NCBI GenBank assembly: GCA_029688905.1
Contig: JARULB010000001.1
Location: 558,001 to 622,000, forward strand
Length of the DNA stretch: 64,000 nt
Reading direction: 5' to 3'
DNA from: Balneolales bacterium ANBcel1
Lineage (GTDB): Bacteria; Bacteroidota; Rhodothermia; Balneolales; Natronogracilivirgulaceae
The translations under genes and the position numbers were made by a program. The notes under the pieces were generated by a model that made no database searches, was not told where the DNA came from, and was given only the letters and a program-made list of their open reading frames with translations. Positions 26,665-35,827 of the stretch are shown in pieces (position 1 is the stretch's first letter; the number at the start of each line of letters is the position of its first letter).

Positions 26665-27021
26665 CCAGACTCTGTTTTTCTTCAGCAAGTGATTGTCTTC
26701 GAATCGCTTCAACAATACATCCTGCTCTTCGGTACTTCACATCAGGTTTACTGAATTGAAACACCAAAACGGAGCAGGTGTATTCCTTTCGTATGAAGTG
26801 TGCCTCTGCGAGGGCATATAGATCGTGAATAATTCGCATACAGCCCGGTTCCATTCACTTTTATTTGCATAAAACCCTGTCGAAAGGTAACATAGGCAGA
26901 GATCCAGACCAGGCTGTGTTGATCCGGATTCAATGAAACTGCCGGTTGAACGACACGTGTCTGGAATTCCGGATAGTACTTCTTATGGAACCGACCAGCC
27001 GTATCAAGCGTTACCTGTATC
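26665..27021. other. Intergenic stretch, possible remnant
   Basis: A 357-base gap. Minus-strand frames at 26748-27023 and 26657-26854 are open but show no family likeness and no ribosome site; the first would start inside the GroES-like gene's start codon. It may contain decayed coding DNA. No terminator with a T-run was found after the DUF4832 gene. Confidence 0.35.
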
Positions 27022-27393
27022 ATGATCCAGTCCTACCACAACGACACCGCAAAATTTGTCATCGTCGGCGACCGAGTGCTGCTGAAGCCGCGCGACATGG
27101 ACAGCCGTACCGAATCAGGCCTGTTTCTTCCGCCTGGTGTGGGATCCAAAGAGAAGGTCCATAGCGGATATATCCTGAAAGTCGGACCGGGCTACCCCAC
27201 CATGGCCGGACTTGACAGCGACGAACCCTGGAAACCGCAGACCGAAAAGGTACAGTATATCCCCCTGCAGGCACAGGAGGGTGACCTGGCGATCTACCTC
27301 AAGGAACATTCCCATGAAATTGAGTTCGGCAAGGAGCGCTATGTGATTATACCCCACTCGGCCATTTTGATGCTTATTCGGGATGAATTGTAA
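27022..27393 (+). CDS. GroES-like co-chaperone family protein (Cpn10 fold)
   Basis: A 123-residue protein with the Cpn10 beta-barrel pattern: FVIVGDRVLLKPRDMDSRTESGLFLPPGVGSKEKVHSGYILKVGPG and the C-terminal EGDLAIYLKEHSHEIEFGKERYVIIPHSAILMLIRDEL. The mobile-loop position (about residues 30-45) is present, but the segment after VGPG is longer than in standard GroES (GYPTMAGLDSDEPWKPQTEKVQ). Stand-alone GroES-like proteins of this kind occur widely in Bacteroidota-related genomes apart from the groESL operon. No groEL is adjacent. Chaperonin partnership is inferred and uncertain. Confidence 0.82.
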   Translation: MIQSYHNDTAKFVIVGDRVLLKPRDMDSRTESGLFLPPGVGSKEKVHSGYILKVGPGYPTMAGLDSDEPWKPQTEKVQYIPLQAQEGDLAIYLKEHSHEIEFGKERYVIIPHSAILMLIRDEL

Positions 27394-27592
27394 GCCCGTA
27401 CTGTTTTCAACAGCGCCGATGAGATTCTAAACTACCACGGCAACCGGATCCATCGTTCAAACCAACCATAGAAACCGGAATTTCACCGATTACCCGGGTT
27501 GTTTCTGTGGACAGTCTTCTGCAATGATCCGGTTTCCCGACCCGCAAATCCAGCTGTTATTATCTGACCCAACCCCCTAATACAACCTCATC

Positions 27593-28585
27593 ATGAACAT
27601 TGCTTTTTTCACCGCCAAATCATACGACAAGTATTACTTTGATCACGAGCTTTCAAAGACAGATCACAAAATATCCTACTATGAAGACGAACTGAACACG
27701 GATACCGCCGTACTTGTCCGTGATTACGATGCCGTCTGCATTTTTGTCAACAACATGATTGACCGTGAAACGATTGAGATGATCGCCGATTTCGGAGTAA
27801 AGGTCATCGCCCTGCGATCCGCGGGATTTAACAACGTAGATCTCGAGGCGGCCGAGGAAGCCGGCCTTCAGGTTTTGCGTGTACCCGCCTATTCGCCTGA
27901 CGCCGTTGCCGAGCATACCGTTGCCCTCATCCTTGGACTGAACCGTAAAACGCATAAAGCCTATAACCGCGTGCGAGAAAACAACTTCTCTCTTGAGGGA
28001 CTTACCGGATTCACTATTCACGGCAAATCGGTGGGAGTAATTGGAACGGGAAAAATCGGAACCGCCTTCTGCCGGATCATGAAAGGGTTCGGCTGCACTA
28101 TCAACGCCCACGACCCCCATGAAAACGAGGAGGTAACCGGTATGGGCGGAACATATATGGAGCTGGATGAGCTTCTCGCCAAAAGCAGCATCATATCGCT
28201 GCACTGTCCGCTGATGCCAGAAACCAAACACATCATCGACAAGCAGGCGATCGACAAGATGACCGGGAACCCCATGCTCATCAACACCAGCCGCGGGGCA
28301 CTGATCAATACGGCCGATGTCATCGACGGGCTCAAGGAGAAAAAAATCGGTTCCCTGGGAATCGACGTCTATGAACAGGAAGAGAACCTGTTTTTCCGTG
28401 ATCTTTCCGAGCAGGTGATACAGGATGATGAAATCGCCCGGCTTATGACCTTCCCCAACGTTCTCATTACCGGTCACCAGGCTTTTCTGACCCACGAGGC
28501 ACTGGAAGAAATCGCCCGGATCACTTTGGATAACCTGACGCAATTTGAAAAGGGTCTGGAAGTGGAAAACCGGGTTCGAGCGTAG
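27593..28585 (+). CDS. ldhA: D-lactate dehydrogenase / 2-hydroxyacid dehydrogenase
   Basis: A 330-residue cytosolic NAD-dependent dehydrogenase. The catalytic domain starts MNIAFFTAKSYDKYYFD; substrate loop ALRSAGFNNVDLEAA; NAD-binding Rossmann motif VGVIGTGKIGTAF (GxGxxG); catalytic Arg in NTSRGALINT; Glu in GIDVYEQEE; His in TGHQAFLT. This set and the YDKYYFD/FFRDLSEQVIQDD segments match fermentative D-lactate dehydrogenases (LdhA) rather than phosphoglycerate dehydrogenases. It interconverts pyruvate and D-lactate. It stands alone in its operon context. Confidence 0.93.
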   Translation: MNIAFFTAKSYDKYYFDHELSKTDHKISYYEDELNTDTAVLVRDYDAVCIFVNNMIDRETIEMIADFGVKVIALRSAGFNNVDLEAAEEAGLQVLRVPAYSPDAVAEHTVALILGLNRKTHKAYNRVRENNFSLEGLTGFTIHGKSVGVIGTGKIGTAFCRIMKGFGCTINAHDPHENEEVTGMGGTYMELDELLAKSSIISLHCPLMPETKHIIDKQAIDKMTGNPMLINTSRGALINTADVIDGLKEKKIGSLGIDVYEQEENLFFRDLSEQVIQDDEIARLMTFPNVLITGHQAFLTHEALEEIARITLDNLTQFEKGLEVENRVRA

Positions 28586-28716
28586 GCCCCATCCACAGAT
28601 CACCTCACGCTCACGAGTCCCCCCCAATTGAAACACATCGCACCCGTTAATGCCATGCAGCCCTTTTACCTGCACGAATTCATCTGCCCCCTTCAAAGAC
28701 AACCAGGGAACCAGCC

Positions 28717-29649
28717 ATGAATCGTGAACTGCAGGACAGGAGTACAGCCACCGCCGATATTGCGCTGCTGACCGACCGCCGTTATACCGCTTCCCAAGCG
28801 GCGCCCGACGACTGGTACCTCGGCAATATCCTTCACGACGACCGGCTGCTGCAGGAGGCTCTCGCCGGGCTGGGGTTGTCGTCTGTTCGACTGGACTGGT
28901 CCGATCCCGCGATTAACTGGCCCGATTTCCGCTGCGCCGTGTTCCGGACTACCTGGGATTATTATGAGCGCGTTCCGGAGTTTGCCGACTGGCTGAACCG
29001 AACAGAACCGCAAACACAGCTTTGTAACAATGCCGCACTCATCCGGTGGAATCTGGACAAACACTATCTTGCCGATTTGGAGGAGCAGGGCATCCCCATC
29101 GTACCCTCCCTGTTTCTGGAACCCGGAACCGAAACCGACCTTCACCGGCTTCTCTCTGAAACCGGGTGGAAAGAAGCGGTACTGAAACCGGCCATCTCTG
29201 GCGGAGCTCGCCATACCTGGCGTGTCAACCAGCAGAACGCAGGAGAAATCGCCTCCCTTCTGAAGCACCTGATCCCGGAGGAATCGTTTCTGCTGCAGCC
29301 GTTCATACAGGATGTTCTTCATACGGGAGAAATCACGCTGATGGTTATCGGCGGCCGCTACACACATGCCGTGCAGAAGCTGCCGAAACCGGGGGATTTC
29401 CGTGTCCAGGACGATCACGGAGGCACCGTGCACGCCTTTGTCCCGACACGGGATCAGATCGCTTTGGCAGAACATGCCATGGCCGCCTGTCCATCACCAC
29501 CGGCATACGGGAGGGTGGATCTGGTGCGGGATCGGGCCGGGCGGTGGGTCGTAATGGAGCTAGAAATCATCGAACCCGAGCTTTGGCTCAGATATCATCC
29601 CCCCGCAGCCGTTGATCTGGCACACGCGATTGCCAATCAGATGGTATGA
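28717..29649 (+). CDS. ATP-grasp domain protein
   Basis: A 310-residue ATP-grasp enzyme. It shows a pre-ATP-grasp region (IALLTDRRYTASQAAPDDW, FRTTWDYYERVPEF), the ATP-binding domain (LIRWNLDKHYLADLEEQGIPIVPS, EAVLKPAISGGARHTWRV, LLQPFIQDVLHTGEITLMVIGGRYTHAVQK) and the metal-binding end RVDLVRDRAGRWVVMELEIIEPELWL, with the E-x-E pair. The order resembles RimK/glutathione-synthetase-like ligases and DcsG-like proteins, which join an amine to a carboxylate through an acyl phosphate. The actual substrates are not shown by the neighbours. Confidence 0.85.
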   Translation: MNRELQDRSTATADIALLTDRRYTASQAAPDDWYLGNILHDDRLLQEALAGLGLSSVRLDWSDPAINWPDFRCAVFRTTWDYYERVPEFADWLNRTEPQTQLCNNAALIRWNLDKHYLADLEEQGIPIVPSLFLEPGTETDLHRLLSETGWKEAVLKPAISGGARHTWRVNQQNAGEIASLLKHLIPEESFLLQPFIQDVLHTGEITLMVIGGRYTHAVQKLPKPGDFRVQDDHGGTVHAFVPTRDQIALAEHAMAACPSPPAYGRVDLVRDRAGRWVVMELEIIEPELWLRYHPPAAVDLAHAIANQMV

Positions 29650-29683
29650 CACAGGGAGATCCATCCGGACGCATCTGCCACCA

Positions 29684-29778
29684 CTCCGCGTCACTTCGGG
29701 GATTAGTCGGACAGGATGCGGCATTCACGGGCGAGTTGCAAATCTTTAACGCTCCGCGTCACTTCAGAGATTGGCCGG
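29684..29778. repeat. Short direct repeat pair
   Basis: Two imperfect 27-base copies (29684-29710 and 29752-29778), both starting CTCCGCGTCACTTC and ending in a [A/G]G[T/C]CGG sequence, lie 68 bases apart in the gap between the convergent ATP-grasp and peroxiredoxin genes. Only two copies are present, so this is not a CRISPR array. Confidence 0.55.
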
Positions 29779-29788
29779 GTAGCCGCCG

Positions 29789-30232
29789 TTAAAGCGCCTT
29801 CAGAACTGCCTCCACGTGGCTGCCCATCCTCAAATTATCCTCATGGCTGAGCAGGATTTTCCTGTCGGTATCAATCAGGAAGGTGACCCGGCGGGTCAGA
29901 AGTCCGAAAAGCGTGCTGCAGCCGTACTGCTCATGAACCGACCCGTCCGTATCCGTCAGCAGCGGGTAAGCAAGGTTGTGTCGCTCGATGAAAGAAGTAT
30001 GATTCTGCGCGGGATCCCGGCTGACTCCGGCAACCGTAACCCCCTTTTCAGCAAGAGTGTCGTAGTTGTCGCGAAAGGAGCAGGCCTGACGAGTGCATCC
30101 GGGTGACTCGTCTTTGGGATAAAAAAAGAGCACCAGTGGCCCGTGCTCAAGAAGCCGGTCCAGCGTAACCGGATTGCCGTTGTGGTCAGGCATCGTAAAA
30201 TCAGGGGCTGCAGCCCCGGCAGATAGCGGCAT
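29789..30232 (-). CDS. bcp: Thioredoxin-dependent thiol peroxidase (Bcp/PrxQ)
   Basis: A 147-residue cytosolic peroxiredoxin without signal peptide. The active site reads YPKDESPGCTRQACSFRD, with peroxidatic Cys46 and resolving Cys51 in the PrxQ/Bcp spacing; a third Cys (QYGCSTLFG) lies further on. It reduces peroxides with thioredoxin. It is the cytosolic counterpart of the exported enzyme at 6029. Confidence 0.94.
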   Translation of the reverse strand: MPLSAGAAAPDFTMPDHNGNPVTLDRLLEHGPLVLFFYPKDESPGCTRQACSFRDNYDTLAEKGVTVAGVSRDPAQNHTSFIERHNLAYPLLTDTDGSVHEQYGCSTLFGLLTRRVTFLIDTDRKILLSHEDNLRMGSHVEAVLKAL

Positions 30233-30571
30233 ATATCAGTTTTAAGGGAACATTGTCCGGCGAATATTGACTTGAAGCACCGGATGGATCCCCGGCGCCA
30301 ACCACTTCAGAAAAAAAATATGTGGAATTATTAAATATTTATTGTTGCCGGATTTACATATGTTTTTAGAAACAGTGCCCGTCGGCACAACATTCCAAAG
30401 TATTTGAAGTCTCTTTTCAAACCGGTCTCTTTTCAGCGCATCGCCCGGAAATTATTTGGCAAGCGGTTAGCAAAGCGGTCCAGCCTTATTTTGCCCGGCA
30501 ACACGCCGGTAACACGAGCAGTGTGTGAAAGTTAGCCGGATAACCATGGCGAATATTCACAGGAAATTATT
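30233..30571. promoter_or_regulatory. Divergent upstream region of bcp and the GLUG-repeat gene
   Basis: A 339-base AT-rich then GC-rich stretch between two divergent starts. AGGAAATTATT precedes the ATG at 30572. No small gene, tRNA or clear promoter box was recognised. Confidence 0.4.
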
Positions 30572-33500
30572 ATGGAAAAACTACGAGCACTTTTTGTGGT
30601 CATCCTGGCCATAACCCTTTTGTTTGCGCCATCGCTTCAGGCACAGTTCTCCGGGGGAAACGGTACTCCGGAATCCCCCTGGCACATCGCCACTGCCGAT
30701 GACCTGAACAACATGCGGTATCATCTGGACGGCTTTTTTCTTCAAACCGCAGACATCGACCTGGGAACCGCCCCCTGGAATGAGGAGCAAGGATGGGTGC
30801 CTGTCGGCGAATCGGGTGCCGGTAACCAGTTCACGGGCCACTTCGACGGCAATGGACATGTCATCCGCAATCTGACCATCAACCGCACTGATGCCTATCG
30901 GCAGGGGCTCTTCGGCGAGGTCAGTTACGCGAGGCTGACCAACATCCGTCTCGAGAATGTGGATGTCCATGGGTTCCACTATGCCGGAGGGTTGGCGGGA
31001 AACATTAACGAGAGCGTCGTTGAACACTGCAGCGTGACAGGAAACGTGACTTCCGAAAGAAATTATATCGGCGGACTGGCCGGTTCGGCTTCCAGCGGCT
31101 CGCGCCTGCACAATGTTCACGCGGATGTTTCCGTGTCGGGAGACAGTTATGTAGGCGGACTGATCGGATCCACTTCCTGCTCCATCCGGAATGCCTGGTC
31201 AGACGGCGATGTGGCCGGTACAGGCTCCCGTATCGGCGGATTGATCGGAAGTTATAACGCCGGCTCGCGAACCATCTCCGACAGCTACAGCCACGCTTCC
31301 GTTTACGGCGACCGCCATGTGGGAGGATTTATAGGCTACAAGCAGACCGGCAGCGTGCATCGCTCCTTCAGTACCGGACGGGTTACCGATACCGGCGCCC
31401 ACCCCGACGACACCGGCGGATTCTTCGGCTATTACTTCACCGGAAGCGACAGCTATTGCTACTGGGACATCCAGACATCCGGTCAGCAGGAAAGCGCTGG
31501 AAGAGATGGAGTTGCCGGTATGACCACAGAAGAGATGCAGCATCCGGAAAGCTACAAGGGATTTAATTTTTACACATTGTGGCAGATCGATCCGGGCCGG
31601 AGTTATCCGGCGTTCCAGGATCTGAGCGGTTATCGCACCCCGGCGGTGCTGCAACTTAATGACCTGGCCGGCGCGGGCACCGAAGACAACCCCTACCTCA
31701 TCACCAGTGCCGATGAACTGAATGCCATGCGCCTGGATCTGGAAGCGCATTACCGGCTGCAAAACGATATCGATCTGGCATCCTCCCTTGTCTGGAATAA
31801 CGGTGACGGCTGGCTCCCGGTCGGCACCACCGGATCAGAGGCCTCTTTCCGCGGAAGCCTGGACGGCAACGGATTTGTGATCCGCAACCTGACCATCAAC
31901 CGCCCAGCGGAACACCACCAGGGACTGTTCGGAGTCTCCATCGGCGCCGTGCTGAAAAATATCCGGCTTGAGGATGTCCAGGTTCACGGAGCGAATGATA
32001 CCGGTGGCCTGACCGGCAGCTTCGCAGGGGAATCCATCATCGATAACAGCAGTGTGACCGGGCAGATCATCTCGTTCCGCTCCAGAGTGGGCGGGCTGGC
32101 CGGCTCGGGCGACCGCAGCATGGTGCACCGTGTCCATACGGATGTGCAGGTATGGGCCAACAGCCATGCAGGCGGACTGATCGGCTCCGGTTCCATCAAC
32201 CTCAAGGTTCGTAATGCCTCTTCAGTGGGGCAGGTGGAAGCAGCCGGCACCCATGCCGGTGGATTCATCGGCCATTATAACGGCTCCTCTCAATCCATCT
32301 CCGACAGCTACAGCCATGCTTCCGTTTACGGAGACCGCCACGTGGGAGGTTTTATCGGCTACAAACAGACCGGCACCGTGCATCGCTCCTTCAGCACCGG
32401 ACGGGTTGCCGATACCGGCACCCATCCCGACGACACCGGCGGGTTCATCGGCTTTCACTACACCGGAAACGACAGTTTCTGCTTCTGGGACACTCAGGCA
32501 TCCGGTCAGCTGGAAAGCGCCGGAAGAGATGGAATCGTCGGCATGACCACAGAAGAGATGCAACAACCCGACAGCTTCGGCGGATTCAATTTTTACACGC
32601 TGTGGACGATGGTGCCGGGCCAGGATTATCCGGTATTCCAGGATCTGAGCGATTATCGCACACCGGCAGTGCTGCATCTGAATGACCTGGCCGGCGCGGG
32701 CACCGAAGACAACCCCTACCTCATTTCCAGCGCCGATGAGTTGAATGCCATGCGCCTGGACCTGGAAGCACACTACCGCCTCGAACAGGATATCGACCTC
32801 TCCGCAACCGTTATCTGGGATTATGGAGACGGCTGGATGCCCGTCGGTGATGCGGGCAGTAATGTACGGTTCACCGGAAGCCTTGACGGCAACGGGTATG
32901 TGATCCGTAACCTGACCATCAACCGCCCGGTTACTTCACGCCAGGGCCTTTTTGGAGAGACCGGAGACGCGACCCTGCGGAATATCCATCTGGAGGATGT
33001 GCAAATTCATGGCGGATCGTATACCGGGGGTATTGCCGGTAGCAGCGTATCGGGTAACAGCATCAGTGATGCAAGTGTAACCGGTGAAATTGTCTCCGAC
33101 AGGCACTATATCGGCGGTATTGCGGGTGCAGCCGATCGCGGACTCATGCAGCGGGTCTTTGCGGTGGTGGATGTCTGGGGTGATGGCTCCACAGGGGGCC
33201 TGGCAGGTGTTGCTTCCATCGATCAGGAAATTCACTTTGCCTGGACGCGGGGAACCGTTACCGGCAGCGGAACACGCATTGGCGGGCTGGTCGGGCACTA
33301 CAACGGCTCCTCCAAGTCGATAATGAACAGCTACAGCCTCGCCAGAGTCCGGGGCGGTACCAGGGTCGGCGGATTCATCGGGATGCATCAGACCGGAAAC
33401 ATACACCGCTCGTACAGTGCCGGCCTGGTGACAGGTACCGGCGGCAGCGAGGAGATGGGCGGTTTCATCGGGGAAGATTATGCCGGAAGCGTGTTCGACA

Positions 33501-34237
33501 GCTACTGGGACACCGAGGCTTCGGGTCTGGCCGAAAGCTTCGGCGGCTACAGGCTCCAGGGCAAGCCCACCGAAGATATGACCTGGCCATACGACGAAGG
33601 CTCCTATGCCGGCTGGGACTTTTCGGAGGTATGGACCCGGGATACCGATGGCATCAATCATGGCTACCCCTACCTGAAGGGACTGGCCCGATCCTTTCAT
33701 GAAATTACGGTTTATGCAGAGCAGCAAAATGCGGGTACGGTAGATGGCGGCGGGGTGTACCGGTATGGAGGCCGGGTGATGGTCACCGCAAAAGCAAATG
33801 AGGACTGGGTCTTCCTTCACTGGTCGGAGGACGGCAGTGTGATTTCGAAATCACCCTCCTACACCTTTACGGCCACTTCCGATCGCAGCCTTGCGGCCCA
33901 TTTTGAAGAACAGGTGCCGACCGATTCCGAACATGACGATCAACTGCCTGTTGCGATCGCTCTGTCGCAGAACTTCCCGAATCCCTTTAATCCGGCAACC
34001 CGGATCACGTTCGCTCTCCCGGCCGAAGCCGAAATCCGCCTTGAGGTGTTTGATGTGATGGGGCGCAGAATACGGACGCTCGCAAGTGAGCATCGCAGCG
34101 CAGGGTATCACACCGTCCGGTTTGACGCCTCCGGCCTGGCCAGCGGCATTTACATCAGCCGGCTGACGGTCCGTGGCCCAGAAGGCTCCGGACAGGCCAT
34201 CCAGGTTCACACCCGGGCCATGACACTGGTGAAATAG
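30572..34237 (+). CDS. Large secreted GLUG-repeat protein with type IX sorting domain
   Basis: A 1221-residue secreted protein. A signal peptide (to about residue 24, SLQA) is followed by three long units of about 340 residues. Each begins with a TEDNPYLI-type strand (GTPESPWHI in unit 1) and N.MR.DL, then a GNGxVIRNLTINR segment, a series of GLUG motifs (YAGGLAGN, VGGLIGS, HVGGFIGYKQTG, IGGLVGHYNGSS) and a W-rich end. Such motifs build right-handed beta-helix adhesins and IgA-protease-like surface proteins. After the third unit come a bacterial-repeat domain (ITVYAEQQNAGTVDGGGVYRYG, WSEDGSVISKSPSYTFTATSDRSLAAHF) and the sorting domain LSQNFPNPFNPATRITFALP to the end. Expected role: surface attachment or cell-cell contact. 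Confidence 0.9.
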   Translation: MEKLRALFVVILAITLLFAPSLQAQFSGGNGTPESPWHIATADDLNNMRYHLDGFFLQTADIDLGTAPWNEEQGWVPVGESGAGNQFTGHFDGNGHVIRNLTINRTDAYRQGLFGEVSYARLTNIRLENVDVHGFHYAGGLAGNINESVVEHCSVTGNVTSERNYIGGLAGSASSGSRLHNVHADVSVSGDSYVGGLIGSTSCSIRNAWSDGDVAGTGSRIGGLIGSYNAGSRTISDSYSHASVYGDRHVGGFIGYKQTGSVHRSFSTGRVTDTGAHPDDTGGFFGYYFTGSDSYCYWDIQTSGQQESAGRDGVAGMTTEEMQHPESYKGFNFYTLWQIDPGRSYPAFQDLSGYRTPAVLQLNDLAGAGTEDNPYLITSADELNAMRLDLEAHYRLQNDIDLASSLVWNNGDGWLPVGTTGSEASFRGSLDGNGFVIRNLTINRPAEHHQGLFGVSIGAVLKNIRLEDVQVHGANDTGGLTGSFAGESIIDNSSVTGQIISFRSRVGGLAGSGDRSMVHRVHTDVQVWANSHAGGLIGSGSINLKVRNASSVGQVEAAGTHAGGFIGHYNGSSQSISDSYSHASVYGDRHVGGFIGYKQTGTVHRSFSTGRVADTGTHPDDTGGFIGFHYTGNDSFCFWDTQASGQLESAGRDGIVGMTTEEMQQPDSFGGFNFYTLWTMVPGQDYPVFQDLSDYRTPAVLHLNDLAGAGTEDNPYLISSADELNAMRLDLEAHYRLEQDIDLSATVIWDYGDGWMPVGDAGSNVRFTGSLDGNGYVIRNLTINRPVTSRQGLFGETGDATLRNIHLEDVQIHGGSYTGGIAGSSVSGNSISDASVTGEIVSDRHYIGGIAGAADRGLMQRVFAVVDVWGDGSTGGLAGVASIDQEIHFAWTRGTVTGSGTRIGGLVGHYNGSSKSIMNSYSLARVRGGTRVGGFIGMHQTGNIHRSYSAGLVTGTGGSEEMGGFIGEDYAGSVFDSYWDTEASGLAESFGGYRLQGKPTEDMTWPYDEGSYAGWDFSEVWTRDTDGINHGYPYLKGLARSFHEITVYAEQQNAGTVDGGGVYRYGGRVMVTAKANEDWVFLHWSEDGSVISKSPSYTFTATSDRSLAAHFEEQVPTDSEHDDQLPVAIALSQNFPNPFNPATRITFALPAEAEIRLEVFDVMGRRIRTLASEHRSAGYHTVRFDASGLASGIYISRLTVRGPEGSGQAIQVHTRAMTLVK
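30690..33700 (+). repeat. Three tandem long coding repeats, period about 1.02 kb
   Basis: Equivalent sites recur at a fixed distance inside the GLUG gene: GACGGCAA at 30845, 31862 and 32885 (1017 then 1023 bases), GACCTGGCCGGCGCGGG at 31661 and 32684 (1023). The segment 31271-31430 and its copy at 32294-32453 are nearly identical at DNA level with mostly third-position changes, so units 1 and 2 share recent duplication or conversion in this part; unit 3 is more diverged there. Confidence 0.85.
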
Positions 34238-34398
34238 CCGGACGCACGCCCTTGAAGCAGAACTGAGGCCTGATTCCCGATTTTGAATATTTCCGCAAAT
34301 TGCACTCCGGTTCGAAGTTGCCTGAAAAACGGGTATCTTCATAACTGTATGATAAGTACACCATTGTCACACTGTGAAATGAAGTTTGGGTATTAAAT

Positions 34399-35154
34399 AT
34401 GAGTGCATACTTTGACAAGACCTTTCAGCTGAGATTCTTCGAAATGAACGATTTCGGGGAAGCGTCCCCGACCACTATTCTGACACTGCTGGAGGAGACC
34501 GCAGCAGACCACTGCTATTCCATCGGGCATGGACTTTATGACCTGAAACGCCAGGATATCGGGTGGATTCTCCTCTCGGGCTTTATGCAGATGGAGCGTT
34601 ATCCCATCTACAAGGAAAAGATCACCATTCGCACCTGGCTTTCGACCTATACTACCATCCGGGGTTACCGTGAGAACCTCATCTACGATGAAAGCGGTGT
34701 GATCATCGGCCGTGCCCGGGGGCTGTGGCTCTTTTTTGATATCGATAAACGTCGGCCCTCCAACATCTTTGAAGACATTATGCGAAAATGGTCATTTCGG
34801 GAGGAAGTATGTGTCGACCACAACATCACCCGGAAAATAAAGCCTGTACTAACATCGGAGATGACGCGCCGGTTCAGCATCAACAGATTTGATGTAGATT
34901 CCTACGATCATGTAAACAACATTCGCTATCTGGCCTGGTTGATGGAGTCGATGCCCGAGGAGGTAACCAACCACCATTTTCTGCACTCCATTGACGGCCG
35001 TTTTGTCAGCGAGGCGCAGTACGGTGACACGCTGGTCTCGTTTACCCGTCAGGATCCTGCCGACAGCCGGTCGTTCAGCCACTCCATCAAAACGGAATCA
35101 AACGACAAGGTCTGCGCGTCGGCGGAAACCGTTTGGAAAAGCCGCACGGCGTAA
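34399..35154 (+). CDS. Acyl-ACP thioesterase
   Basis: A 251-residue double hot-dog protein. The first hot-dog carries FFEMNDFGEASPTTILTLLEETAADHC and WILLSGFMQMERYP, the second MTRRFSINRFDVDSYDHVNNIRYLAWLMES, the position of the catalytic Asn/His in plant FatA/FatB and bacterial acyl-ACP thioesterases (there D-x-N-x-HVNN). It hydrolyses acyl-ACP to free fatty acids in the cytosol. It is common in Bacteroidota and anaerobes. No operon partner is seen. Confidence 0.88.
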   Translation: MSAYFDKTFQLRFFEMNDFGEASPTTILTLLEETAADHCYSIGHGLYDLKRQDIGWILLSGFMQMERYPIYKEKITIRTWLSTYTTIRGYRENLIYDESGVIIGRARGLWLFFDIDKRRPSNIFEDIMRKWSFREEVCVDHNITRKIKPVLTSEMTRRFSINRFDVDSYDHVNNIRYLAWLMESMPEEVTNHHFLHSIDGRFVSEAQYGDTLVSFTRQDPADSRSFSHSIKTESNDKVCASAETVWKSRTA

Positions 35155-35244
35155 TCGGGTAGTTACAAGTCACGCATGATGGTGCCATTAACCTGATGCC
35201 GGAGAATTGCAGGCCGGCTTGTGAAGGTACAGCCCAGGCAGGTG

Positions 35245-35673
35245 CTACTCTTTGACAGCCGCCTGGCGAACCTGCTCGGCCAGGTTCTTGCAACTGCCGA
35301 CCTTGTCGACATCATTGCAGAAAAAGACTTCTTCGTCTTCCAGCACATCGGATCGGCTGCAGTGCATCCCTTCAAAATCGACCTGTGCAATCTCCTTGTT
35401 GCGCTTTCCGCAAAATTCGGCCATCTCCTCAATGGTGATATCGTGCGGGGATCGCCCCTGAATCGGGCCCTGATATTTGTTGAAGAAATAGAATAAATAC
35501 TGATGCAATGCCCGGCGAGCGAAAAAACATGCTGAGTAAAGTACGACATCTGTTGACGGGCGGTTCATCTCTGTCTGTGACCGTTCGAAATCCGCTTCCG
35601 CCTGCCCCAGAATCTGCTGAAGATCATACTTCATGCCCAGTTCATTGCCCATGTTTTTGTCTGCTTGTGCCAT
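35245..35673 (-). CDS. Hypothetical helical protein, HEPN-like
   Basis: A 142-residue, mainly helical, cytosolic protein. The segments DFERSQTEMNRPSTDVVLYSACFFARRALHQYLFYFF and SPHDITIEEMAEFCGKRNKEI resemble HEPN-type helical bundles in layout, but the R-x4-6-H RNase motif is not clear. Six cysteines are spread over the second half. No toxin-antitoxin partner lies beside it. Function unknown. Confidence 0.6.
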   Translation of the reverse strand: MAQADKNMGNELGMKYDLQQILGQAEADFERSQTEMNRPSTDVVLYSACFFARRALHQYLFYFFNKYQGPIQGRSPHDITIEEMAEFCGKRNKEIAQVDFEGMHCSRSDVLEDEEVFFCNDVDKVGSCKNLAEQVRQAAVKE

Positions 35674-35827
35674 AATAGTATCCGAAATAATATGTCTGTG
35701 CCGAAAACGGCTTTAAGCCGTCCTATAACAGCAATGAAGCGGTTTTTTACAGAAAAATCCAGTTTTTTTAACGCTGCGGTTTATTTGGACTGGTTCTATC
35801 GTAAAAGCGATTCATTCGCCGGTTTGG

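Noticed and set aside
26748-27023. Minus-strand 91-residue frame upstream of the GroES-like gene
   Set aside because: No recognisable family or ribosome site, and its start overlaps the start codon of the GroES-like gene; may be decayed DNA.
29684-29778. Possible CRISPR or attachment repeat
   Set aside because: Only two imperfect copies, no further units, and no cas, integrase or tRNA gene nearby.
31271-32453. Repeat blocks considered as a mobile element or CRISPR-like array
   Set aside because: They are in-frame coding repeats of one surface protein with an exact codon-multiple period.
31199-33820. Long minus-strand frames antisense to the GLUG-repeat gene (up to 294 residues)
   Set aside because: They mirror the repeated plus-strand coding pattern, repeat in step with it and have no ribosome sites or domains.
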